Assembly (NCBI GenBank): GCA_014885115.2
Contig: WKLE02005300.1
Span: 1-11,366 of the forward strand
DNA from: Asterionellopsis glacialis
Lineage: Eukaryota; Bacillariophyta; Plagiogrammaphyceae; Rhaphoneidales; Asterionellopsidaceae
Direction: 5' to 3'
Length of the DNA: 11,366 nt
How positions within the stretch are numbered: the first letter of the stretch is position 1; every line of letters begins with the position of its first letter. The notes below the pieces were generated by a model. That model was not told the origin of the DNA. It did not search any database and was given only the letters and a program-made list of their open reading frames with translations. Shown here piece after piece: positions 1-7,617 of the stretch. The translations under genes and the position numbers were made by a program.

Positions 1-97
1 CATCCGTAGGCCTGGTACTTACAAACCTATTTGCCACGAAAGGTATTTGATATGTGATTGTGCATATGTGAATGTTCAATAGATGTATTCAAAGGAC

Positions 98-107
98 GAT
101 GACGTCC
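98..107. promoter_or_regulatory. CRE-like bZIP word TGACGTC
   Basis: TGACGTC at 100-106 matches seven of eight bases of the palindromic cAMP-response element (TGACGTCA) bound by bZIP factors. Diatom CO2/cAMP-responsive promoters are known to use TGACGT words. Here it stands more than 1 kb upstream of the nearest supported start codon and overlaps the tail of the weak minus-strand frame, so a role is speculative. Confidence 0.15.
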
Positions 108-113
108 ATTTTT

Positions 114-437
114 TCAAAAAAAAACATTGATTGTAGTAATATTTTTTGATGCAACTGATGGGTCCATTGTATGATGCTTTTTCATTTGCTCCTTGACACA
201 TTTCACCGGGTCACCAGCAGCTTGTTTGTCTCTGGACAATAACCCTAGGAACCGAAGGACTAGGGACATAGACAACAAACAACAATAAACCTTGTTGGTA
301 TGGGCTTTACCAGTTGCTGGATGCTTCGTTGTAGGTCCTAAAATCCTATCCAGACACTGTTTGGCATCACCACATAAATCAACTGGTAGGACTGTTACAT
401 GCTGTTTTAAAATTCTTGCAGATTTTCCGCGCAGAAT
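114..437 (-). other. Unassigned minus-strand open frame of 107 codons, possible terminal exon
   Basis: The minus strand is open from 437 down to a TGA at 116-114, preceded by an in-frame TAA at 440-438. The frame has no early ATG; the first Met is about half-way in. The translation is not low in complexity: it has a Cys/Asp-containing N-terminal part (PVDLCGDAKQCLDRILGP) and a basic helical part (GLLSRDKQAAGDPVKCVKEQ). I do not recognise a family. It could be a 3' exon of a minus-strand gene, a decayed gene or mobile-element fragment, or chance, since other unsupported frames of similar length occur in this window. Confidence 0.2.
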
Positions 438-675
438 TTATTGGGGCAACACGGTGGCTGCAGATACGCTCACAGAATCATTATGTTACAGAAACAAAAG
501 ACTAGAGTGGGATTTCTACCTCAGCTAAGCTTTTTAACTCTTAGATTGAATTGGCAGTACCGTACTTTAGAACGTCAAAAGCTCGAAAACAAATGACTAG
601 ATCAAATATCTAAAAAAGATGAAATTTCAGAAGTGTATCTGGATATGATTTTAGAATAAATCTATGTGCTTGTAC

Positions 676-691
676 TGTACGAGCTCGTACA
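676..691. repeat. 16-bp perfect palindrome
   Basis: TGTACGAG followed by CTCGTACA forms a perfect inverted repeat with no spacer, preceded by another GTAC word at 672-675. The ten bases GTACGAGCTC recur at the right end of the window (about 11217-11226), inside the GTAC-rich repeat patch. It may be an isolated relic of that repeat family. Confidence 0.5.
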
Positions 692-989
692 ATAAAAATC
701 GGTCTCATTTTTTTAGGGGCACGTTTCAAAACATTTTTTTTCCAAAGGAAGGCCTTGCTGAAAAGTGGTCAATACACTTCGGTAAATTTACTTGGCACGT
801 CTCGGAATATAAAAGTTTCCATCCTTCTTTTATTCTCTTGTGGCGTGTTGTGCGCGGGTCTGGAAATGCCAAACACGACTGAATTCTGAGTAGCAACGTC
901 AAAAAATTTAAATGCTTCCAGTAGACTACAGACAAGTTCTCGGTCACACAATACGGTACAAATATGTCGACAACATACTAGGAGAACAG

Positions 990-1043
990 TCATCTTTACA
1001 TACACGTCTCACACGCACAATCATCTTCACATGCACGTCTCAC
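990..1043 (+). repeat. Diverged direct repeat, 23-bp units, 31-bp period
   Basis: The units at 990-1012 and 1021-1043 agree at 21 of 23 positions and both contain CACGTCTCAC with an ACGT core. They lie 130-180 bp upstream of the ATG at 1172. The spacing is close to three helical turns, which would suit paired factor binding, but a simple minisatellite duplication explains it equally well. Confidence 0.4.
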
Positions 1044-1171
1044 CTGCTACTGCTTTGCACCTCCCTGTCCTTTCAGCTTCATGTTAGGCACAATAACTCA
1101 TATAACAAAATACGTTCCACTCAGAAAAAAAACGTTTACCTGAAAGGTCATAATATAATATAGTTCGTAAA

Positions 1172-2419
1172 ATGGAAGAGATGGAAAGATATAAGAATAA
1201 GAAGGAACTTGCCATTGTCAAAGGTCCTTCCAATGATGATCAACTGTGTCGTGTCGAATCCTTGGTATCAAAATCTCCTACATTTGATTTTTGGGCATTT
1301 CTAAAATCAGGTGGGCTTCTGAAGCAACAACGTCCTATTAGCAGCACCCACTTGGAGAGGAATATACTTCCAGGGGATCAAAAAAGGATATTTTTCAATG
1401 CCATGTTACATGAAGGAGACCATGGCGACAGTAAGGCTGCATGGTCAATCTGGAAGACATCTAACTTGCTTGTTCCTTTTGAAGCTTTTGTTAGGTGGTG
1501 CTCTCCAACTTCTAATGTTTGTGATCTCTATGACACCAACCATGATAGAGACAAAGATCAGCCATCCTTGCAAAAGAGCATCGCCCGTAACCTTCTTCTG
1601 AACAAATATAGGGACAAAAGGGCTTCTCAGAAAGTTGATACAGCTTTGATACAAGCACGACTTTTCAAAACTGGAGTTGTCAAGTCAAACAGTGATTTTG
1701 AATTTGTTCAAGACCAAGTATCCAAGGAGGTCCTTGCTCTGCAACCAACACACGATGAAAGTCAGAAACAGGGACAAACTGATGACAATAAGGACTTGTA
1801 TGAGTCACGTGTGAAGACAGGTGTTTGGGAAGTTTTGACATTCGCCAAAGATAAGGATGGTACTCCAAATGAACCCTTTTACGTTGTTACGGGAGTTTCT
1901 GAGGATGATAGGGTTGATACGAAAAAACTTCGAAAGGCAATTTTTGCAGGTCAGACGTACACTCGTCGTCCTAAAATTTCCTTGGCGACAAAGGATGTTG
2001 CTGAGCATTTGACAGGTTACAAATCTGGTACTAGTAAGTTTTACTGCGTAGGAATGGCATTAGTCTCATATTTTTCTGTTAATGCCGGCGTACTTGTTGC
2101 GATAGAGGGACTATGAAGGAATGCCATTCAATGGTGTCTGACACACTTTTTCGTATTGTGTTCCTTTTTCCTCTAAAATTTAGTGGCACCCATCCTCCAT
2201 ACAGTTGACTCAAAATTATTTTTAGAAGAAAGTATTTTTAATACTTTACAACAAGAACAACGAAGAAACCATAAAATAATAGTCGGTTCTGGAATGTTCG
2301 GTAAATGCTTGTCGTTGGATGCTGGTAAATTTCTTCAAGTAGCCAAAATGAATCCAAAAGGATTTGAAGTGTGCTCACTCATTTCTAAAAAGAAAGATAA
2401 GGTGAAACAACACCAATGA
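1172..2419 (+). CDS. YbaK/ProX-type aminoacyl-tRNA deacylase domain protein (two exons)
   Basis: The spliced product is 365 residues from exons 1172-2033 and 2184-2419. Residues about 210-350 match the YbaK/prolyl-tRNA editing fold, which hydrolyses mischarged aminoacyl-tRNA in trans. The visible signs are the strand VWEVLTFAK, the DRVDTKKLRKAI segment, the hallmark EHLTGYKSGT, then MAPILHTVDSKLFLEESI and the GSGMFGKCLSL strand near the end. Without splicing the frame ends at 2116 and lacks the last third of the domain. Splicing restores it exactly, which is the main evidence for the intron. Residues 1-150 are not recognised; 150-200 may be the divergent start of the domain. The ATG at 1172 follows an in-frame stop at 1151-1153; a second Met is at residue 4. 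No tRNA synthetase domain is attached. The substrate cannot be told from sequence. Confidence 0.85.
2034..2183 (+). other. Phase-1 GT-AG intron of the YbaK-like gene
   Basis: The 5' site is A|GTAAGT at 2033/2034 and the 3' site is a pyrimidine-rich stretch ending TTTAG|TG at 2183/2184. The junction codon becomes A+TG, a methionine inside GTMAPILH. The intron is 150 nt. The frame stays open into it for 28 codons (to 2116), so retention would give a 314-residue protein without the end of the editing domain. Confidence 0.88.
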
Positions 2420-2971
2420 CAAGAGAAAACGTAGCAGACCTCTATTTTTTTCTTTTCTTGGAATTGGCATCTTTTCCTCTATGAGGGTTAAAAGTATAGT
2501 GTCGATTTTGTTGATCTCGAATGTCCTTCAAGCGGCTGCGCCAGCAAGCAGGGCAATCACGAGAATCCCGGGTGAAGGTGCGCGTCATCTCTTTCGAGTT
2601 TAATAATAGGTGTACTGTATAGATAAGTTAAAATAAAATTATTGTTTATGAAATATTTATGTATCTCTTGCGTTATACTGAGTAACAAATATTGATTTTG
2701 TATATTATCAGAAGATATGAATATTTATAACTTAGCATATACCTACTGTGTTCGACACCCATGTCGGAACAAAATGTCATGAAATTTCTCCAATCTCAAC
2801 ACATCCATCTCCTGGCAGCACACATTCACATGTTCTTTCATTAATCAATCAAAAACTACATCCATATCGCCATTTCTATCTTAATTCATCTGAAATTCTG
2901 TTGACTGTATCTGCTATTAGATCTACATAGAGTCAAATTACACCAACAGCAATAACATTATCGTTGTAACT
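2420..2971. other. Spacer between the YbaK-like and PEX11 genes
   Basis: This 552-bp spacer between two same-strand genes holds no supported gene. A C/T-rich stretch follows the stop, a more GC-rich patch lies at about 2525-2590, and a strongly AT-rich run at about 2610-2740 includes AATAAA at 2632-2637, a possible polyadenylation signal for the upstream gene. TA-rich words near 2720-2745 could serve the promoter of the downstream gene. The open frame at 2748-2930 shows no recognisable feature. Confidence 0.45.
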
Positions 2972-4042
2972 ATGCCATCATTACGAAAGCGAAATGTTGT
3001 CAAAGTTGATGGTGAAAGAGACGACAGCAAAGAAAATTCTTTTGGCAGTAGTAGCAGTGATGAGAATAGTGATGAACGATTTCTTGCTGTAGATCCAGAA
3101 CATGTTGATGATGAAGGTGATGGAAAGAAGAAAAAGGCGACAACGGCAATGGTTGTTTTGAAATCTGATAATGCTATCCAAATCAACAAGAAGAAATCTT
3201 TGACACAATTGATTGATTCCTTTTTAAGTTCTTTTGTCGAGTACGTATCAACTGCTTCTGGCCAAGATGCATGTTTGAACGTATTACAATGGTCATTATT
3301 TGTCATACCGAAACTCTTGTTAAGGAATAAAAGTGGCATGAATAAGATTCGAAAGGAAGGATTTCTAAAATTTTATGGTGTAATAAGCGATGCAAGATAT
3401 TGTTTACGGCTGTTGGGTTTACCAGGGAGTATTCAATCGGTCCTTTCTCCTAGTGGGTGTGATCCTACCTTGAACAAGCACAACCAACGACGCATTGATG
3501 TGTTAGGAAAGATTATGGGATGGTCCATGGTATTTTTCCATCCAGCTGAACATTTAGCATTTGTCAAATGGAAATCGCCTCAATTATGTTCACATCGCAT
3601 AAATGCTGAAAAATGTTCGGCCTATTCATGTCGTGCTTGGTTAGTCTATATTGTAGCAGAAGTTATACAAAGTATAATAAAAGTAAAAGAATTACAGGCA
3701 ACACGACTGCGACAACAACAACATCTGACTTTGCCTCCTACTGGGAAAAGAAGTAATGTTGGTGATGGTGAGAAGGATGAGCAGGCTGGTGCATCACGTA
3801 CTAACTATAATGATCATGATGACAATGAAGATTCTGCTGCTACTGGTCTTGTGGAATTGGATAAATCGATTGAACAAGAGAAATTACAAATTCTACGAAA
3901 TTTATGTTTTACCTTACCATGTATTAATTGGGGTTTACCTAAATTTGATACAGACCCATGGTTACGCGAAGACGTGGCTGAAAGTCTCATGTGGGTTGAA
4001 TCTATCGTACGTATCTATAAAAATATCCGTGCTGCCATGTAG
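2972..4042 (+). CDS. Peroxisomal biogenesis factor 11 (PEX11) family protein
   Basis: This is an uninterrupted frame of 356 residues. PEX11 proteins are peroxisomal membrane proteins that curve and elongate the membrane before fission. Residues 87-118 fit the family opening (a short helix ending in GQDACLNVLQW, like the usual G-x-D-K-x-x-x-x-x-Q-Y). 130-157 (FLKFYGVISDARYCLRLLG) fits the Arg-rich amphipathic helix. 176-198 (VLGKIMGWSMVFFHPAEHL), 221-240 and the end (ILRNLCFTLPCINWGLP, then SLMWVESIVRIYK) fit the later hydrophobic helices. The core is extended by an acidic, Ser- and Lys-rich N-terminus (1-76) and a low-complexity insert (about 241-298), so it is longer than the usual 230-260 residues. 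The ATG is the first after an in-frame TAG at 2918-2920. Sequence similarity is modest, so the family call is firmer than the subtype. Confidence 0.8.
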   Translation: MPSLRKRNVVKVDGERDDSKENSFGSSSSDENSDERFLAVDPEHVDDEGDGKKKKATTAMVVLKSDNAIQINKKKSLTQLIDSFLSSFVEYVSTASGQDACLNVLQWSLFVIPKLLLRNKSGMNKIRKEGFLKFYGVISDARYCLRLLGLPGSIQSVLSPSGCDPTLNKHNQRRIDVLGKIMGWSMVFFHPAEHLAFVKWKSPQLCSHRINAEKCSAYSCRAWLVYIVAEVIQSIIKVKELQATRLRQQQHLTLPPTGKRSNVGDGEKDEQAGASRTNYNDHDDNEDSAATGLVELDKSIEQEKLQILRNLCFTLPCINWGLPKFDTDPWLREDVAESLMWVESIVRIYKNIRAAM

Positions 4043-4715
4043 AAGCGAAACTTTGATTTCTCCTCTCCTTAGAGGAATGGATATTCCCTACACGACTTTA
4101 TTTTGGATAGAAATTTTAACTTCAACTAAAGTTTTTGCATAATGAAATACGCAGTAAGCTCTCCCATAGGTACAAATATAATAATAATTCGCTTGAACTC
4201 TTTAATTCAGTTGCTTTTGTGTTTGCACTAACTAGCTATAACTTAGACAATCTCTTCTTGATCCAGTATTATTTGATCATCGATGCAGTAGGTCCTACTT
4301 GAACGCTAATTACTAGGCACTAGTAGAGCATATCAAGTTCAGATACCAAGCTTTTCGTAAGATAACAAAATTCATTGGGTACGCAAATAGCGGTTGGAAT
4401 AATTGCACATGGATGCAGCATTCCTTGCTGTGGATAGACCTAGGAAAACCATTTTCATTTTTGTATGACTACTGACTGTAGACTGCCACTCCCTTGAGAA
4501 TTACAGTATGTATCAATCGTCGCAAGCTACTCTAGCATGTTCTCTGCGTAAAGATTTTTCAAAATTGATCGCGCACAATGATAACAAGACAGGTGGCGTT
4601 TGCTTGGTCGATAGTTCGTTCAATCACAAAAGTTCGAGGTATCTCGTCAAACTGGAGCCCAAAGATCTCTCACTAGGTGTTTTAAATATACTAATTTTGA
4701 TAAAAACTTTTTTGG

Positions 4716-4724
4716 TATATATAA
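4716..4724 (+). promoter_or_regulatory. TATA-like word upstream of PPIL4
   Basis: TATATATAA stands about 300 bp upstream of the PPIL4 start codon and 70 bp upstream of a small ATG-initiated frame at 4794. If used, transcription would start near 4745-4755 and the small frame would lie in the PPIL4 leader. The region is AT-rich throughout, so chance occurrence is quite possible. Confidence 0.25.
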
Positions 4725-4793
4725 TTTATACAGCTATCCATTCTAAAATGCTTCCTTTATTAATTATTAATATTATACAAAACCTAGATAAAA

Positions 4794-4928
4794 ATGCCCT
4801 CCAAAGCTCCAGAGAGCAACAACGCAGCTCAAATGCAGAGAGGCAACATAATACAAGAACTCAATCACACACCAAGGACACTCATTGTGTCTTTTCACAA
4901 CCGTGTCTCACTCTCGCCACAGAGATAA
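4794..4928 (+). other. 44-codon small frame, possible upstream ORF of PPIL4
   Basis: The frame starts AAAATG at 4794, ends TAA at 4926-4928, and begins MPSKAPESNNAAQMQRGNII. It has an upstream in-frame stop at 4785-4787. The composition is soluble and less AT-driven than its surroundings. It precedes the PPIL4 start by 93 bp and could be a regulatory upstream ORF in that leader, a microprotein, or chance. I recognise no family. Confidence 0.2.
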
Positions 4929-5021
4929 TAGCGAAAAGTCTACATGATCAGGGATAGATACTGGCACAGTTGTAGTCTCTAGTCCGTAGTAGTCTTTGTA
5001 CAAAAGAGAACTACAACCAAA

Positions 5022-7412
5022 ATGTCAATTTTATTAGAAACAAATTTAAATGCGGATATCATTATTGATCTAGATGTACAAGGATCGCCTGCATTATGTC
5101 GTAATTTTATCAAATTAGTCAAGGCACGCTATTATACAAATACATTAATTTACAATATACAACATGATAAATTCTGTCAATGCGGTGATCCATTAGGAAA
5201 TGGTACGGGAGGTGCATGTATTTACGGATATTTAGATTATTACAACCATTATTCTACTAATAATACTAGTCCAAGTAGTAGTAATGGTGATGATGCTATA
5301 ACAAAATACAAAACGAACAAGGACCAAAAGAAGAATGTTGAAGTGGAACTCCAAAAAAGTTCGAAACGATTTTTAAAAAGTCAAGGACGGTTATTATCTG
5401 CAAAAGAACGTCAAGAAAAAGGTCGTGTGATTGCTGTGGAAATGAATGGTATACAAGATACGATTGGATCGCAATTCTTGATTACCTTGGCCGAAGGATC
5501 TCAAAAGGCATTAGATGATGGTGTGAATGGCAGTACTATGGATACTACTGCAACCACCAATGATTCATCCTCATCCTCAACCAGATATTTATCCTTGGGT
5601 GTTGTGGCAGAAGATGATGGGAATGTCTTGGACAAACTAAATACATATTATTGTGATTCGAATGGACGTCCCTATACAGATGTACGTATTGTGCGTGCCT
5701 TGGTAGTTCATGATCCGTTTGAAGATCCACCTCAGTTTACGGAACTATTGCAACAGCGGGGTGTGATTGTTGACCATGATAATAATGGTATAGTGACAGC
5801 ATCACCTGATTATGAACGACCACCGGAAGAAATAGTCGAACGTCGATTAGGTGCACATGAAGTGAATGGCACGGGTGTGGGTGTGACTACGGGTGAGGAG
5901 GATGACAATGACGATGAGGAACATCAACGACAGCTTCTTCAAAAACAACAACAAATAGAAGAGGAAGAGTTGGCTAAAAAGAATGATAAGAGTCGTGCTG
6001 TTGTATTGGAAATGTTAGGTGATTTACCCTCCGCAGAAATGAAGGTACCGGAAAATGTATTGTTTGTTTGTAAATTAAATCCAGTCACGGATGATGAAGA
6101 TTTAGAATTGATATTTTCCAGATTTGATTCACAAGTCAAGGTAGATATTATACGTGATCCAGAGACAGGTGTATCCTTACAATATGCATTTGTCGAATTT
6201 ACAACCAAAGAACAATGTACCGAAGCTTACTTTAAAATGAATAATGCTCTAGTGGATGATCGACGTATTAAAGTTGATTTTAGTCAAAGTGTATCTAAAT
6301 TATGGAATAAATATACACAACGCATGAGAAAACCGCAACAACCTCAATCATTTCAACCACATAAGCAACAGCATCATGGTACTACTCAACAACGCAATCA
6401 TAATACCAATAGAAGGAGAAGGAATATTGAGAGATGGAATGATCATCATCATGGTACAGATAGAAATAATGATCGTTCTGATCGGCATTACCATGGTTAC
6501 AACAGTAGGGGTGGTGGTGGTGGCGGTAACAGCGGTAACAGCGGTAGAAAATGGGGAGATGGTACACGTAGAGAAGGACAACGAAATGATAGTCGTGGTG
6601 GTAATGGTGACTATGATAACAGCAGGCAATATCAGCAGCAACAACAACAACAGCGAAGATCAGCGCAGGACGATAATGATTTCCAACGCCATTCCTCCTA
6701 TGAAAAGCGTACTATCAGGAATGATAAGTTGGGTAGTAGCAAAAGAGAGTACTCTCCTGATGAAGATCATCACCGTGAACGTTCTTCTAGTAGAAGTCCT
6801 CGAAGAAGAAGTCGTAGCTATAGTCCTCCAAGGGGAGGAGGGCGTTCTAACACTAGGAGTTCTGAAAGGGACAGGCGACGATCTCGGTCTTCATCTTCAG
6901 GTCGAGAAAGAAAGAAAAATAGCAGTCGAAAACGAGAGAGTGGTAGAAAGGAAGATCGGAAAAGAAGCAGACATCACCATGAATCATCAACATCGTCATC
7001 AAGACACCATCGCAAACACCATCATCGACGTGAGGATAGTAGTCGATATGACCATGATCGTGATCGTGATCATCGCCATCACCACCGTCGTCATCGTCAT
7101 AATCATAATGAGGGCGACTACAATACTAATGATGATGACAAGGCGGGCGATTCTATCCATAACGAAATTGACGCAAATGAGAAAAACAATGATAATGCTG
7201 ATGAAGGAAAAAAACAAGAGGATCATCTTCATTCTCATCGCCAGCGCCAGCGCCATCATAGTAGTAGTAAGCATGGGAGAGATAGAGAACGAAGAGAGCG
7301 AAAACGTGACCGAAGTCACAAGGATGGAGGAGATGACAACAAGGATCGGAAACATTATGATCGTCATCGTAAAAAGAAATATCGTAAAAGCCGAAGTCGG
7401 AGCCGTAGTTAA
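5022..7412 (+). CDS. PPIL4/CYP59-type cyclophilin-RRM-RS protein
   Basis: This single-exon protein has 796 residues. Residues 1-232 are a divergent cyclophilin domain (SILLETNLNADIIIDLD, the CGDPLGNGTGG turn at 54-64, GSQFLIT at 149-155, ending VHDPFEDPP). Residues 327-420 hold the linker LEMLGDLPSAEMKVPENV and an RRM with RNP2 LFVCKL and RNP1 LQYAFVEF, closed by KVDFSQSVSKLW, a signature of the PPIL4/CYP59 family. These nuclear proteins associate with pre-mRNA, spliceosomes and the RNA polymerase II C-terminal domain. The arginine of active cyclophilins (R55 in CypA) is N45 here, as in other PPIL4 members, so isomerase activity is doubtful. Residues 430-796 form a basic, RS-, His-, Gln- and Asp-rich disordered tail ending in RSRSRSRS, much larger than in the 492-residue human protein. 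No CCHC zinc knuckle, present in plant CYP59, is visible. Low-complexity inserts occur at 72-115 and 163-188. Confidence 0.93.
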   Translation: MSILLETNLNADIIIDLDVQGSPALCRNFIKLVKARYYTNTLIYNIQHDKFCQCGDPLGNGTGGACIYGYLDYYNHYSTNNTSPSSSNGDDAITKYKTNKDQKKNVEVELQKSSKRFLKSQGRLLSAKERQEKGRVIAVEMNGIQDTIGSQFLITLAEGSQKALDDGVNGSTMDTTATTNDSSSSSTRYLSLGVVAEDDGNVLDKLNTYYCDSNGRPYTDVRIVRALVVHDPFEDPPQFTELLQQRGVIVDHDNNGIVTASPDYERPPEEIVERRLGAHEVNGTGVGVTTGEEDDNDDEEHQRQLLQKQQQIEEEELAKKNDKSRAVVLEMLGDLPSAEMKVPENVLFVCKLNPVTDDEDLELIFSRFDSQVKVDIIRDPETGVSLQYAFVEFTTKEQCTEAYFKMNNALVDDRRIKVDFSQSVSKLWNKYTQRMRKPQQPQSFQPHKQQHHGTTQQRNHNTNRRRRNIERWNDHHHGTDRNNDRSDRHYHGYNSRGGGGGGNSGNSGRKWGDGTRREGQRNDSRGGNGDYDNSRQYQQQQQQQRRSAQDDNDFQRHSSYEKRTIRNDKLGSSKREYSPDEDHHRERSSSRSPRRRSRSYSPPRGGGRSNTRSSERDRRRSRSSSSGRERKKNSSRKRESGRKEDRKRSRHHHESSTSSSRHHRKHHHRREDSSRYDHDRDRDHRHHHRRHRHNHNEGDYNTNDDDKAGDSIHNEIDANEKNNDNADEGKKQEDHLHSHRQRQRHHSSSKHGRDRERRERKRDRSHKDGGDDNKDRKHYDRHRKKKYRKSRSRSRS

Positions 7413-7617
7413 ATCACACAAAGGCACAATTTTTAACACTGTCTCCGTTATTTACAATATTGTTTCAATTTTTTTAATCAAAAGAGACACCAGGAGGCGA
7501 TAAGGGTACATATGTCGCTTTTGACAAACTCTTGAAAATCACAGTAATTTTCTTTTTCAAATTTATATATAAGGATCTATCTACAGTATTATGTTTGTAT
7601 AGCAAGAGCAACAAAAA
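7413..7617. other. Convergent 3' spacer
   Basis: The 205-bp AT-rich spacer separates the stop codons of PPIL4 (+) and the metalloprotease (-). Both 3' UTRs must fit or overlap here. An imperfect inverted repeat (TTGAAAA at 7532-7538, TTTTCAA at 7554-7560) lies near the middle. No canonical AATAAA is evident on either strand. Confidence 0.5.

Larger units (their letters stand above)
1..1171. other. Left spacer, no convincing gene
   Basis: I find no gene I can name here on either strand. Short plus-strand open frames (for example 292-528 and 912-1163) have no recognisable motif. The stretch holds one longer minus-strand open frame (117-437), a TGACGTC word near 100, a 16-bp palindrome at 676-691 and a diverged direct repeat at 990-1043, each listed separately. 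The last 100 bases are AT-rich and lead into the start codon at 1172, so the 5' leader and promoter of that gene should lie here, but no clear TATA box stands at a usual distance. Confidence 0.5.
4043..5021. other. Spacer between PEX11 and PPIL4
   Basis: The PEX11 end is followed by a small inverted repeat (TCCTCT at 4061-4066, AGAGGA at 4071-4076). An AT-rich region at about 4680-4790 includes a TATA-like word, followed by a 44-codon small frame at 4794-4928. A 149-codon frame spans 4508-4957 (+) but runs through the AT-rich promoter-like segment and has a hydrophobic middle created by it. I do not believe it is a gene. Nothing else is recognisable. Confidence 0.45.

Noticed and set aside
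726..1005. Two overlapping minus-strand frames of 73 and 78 codons
   Set aside because: They are short, overlap each other in different frames and show no family motif or splice context.
2938..3339. 133-codon minus-strand Ser/Phe/Leu-rich frame
   Set aside because: It is the antisense of the acidic, Ser-rich N-terminus of PEX11.
3756..4142. 128-codon plus-strand frame overlapping the PEX11 end
   Set aside because: It is an out-of-frame shadow of PEX11, with a Met/Ile/Leu run made by the acidic GAT-rich insert.
4508..4957. 149-codon plus-strand frame upstream of PPIL4
   Set aside because: It has no recognisable motif; its hydrophobic centre coincides with an AT-rich, promoter-like stretch, and it overlaps the alternative small frame at 4794.
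6999..7439. Minus-strand 146-codon Ile/Thr/Met-rich frame
   Set aside because: It is the antisense of the same low-complexity PPIL4 tail.
6376..7503. Long plus-strand open frame (375 codons) rich in Ile, Val and Met
   Set aside because: It is the second frame of the PPIL4 RS/His-rich region; the repetitive GAT, CAT and CGT codons keep other frames open.
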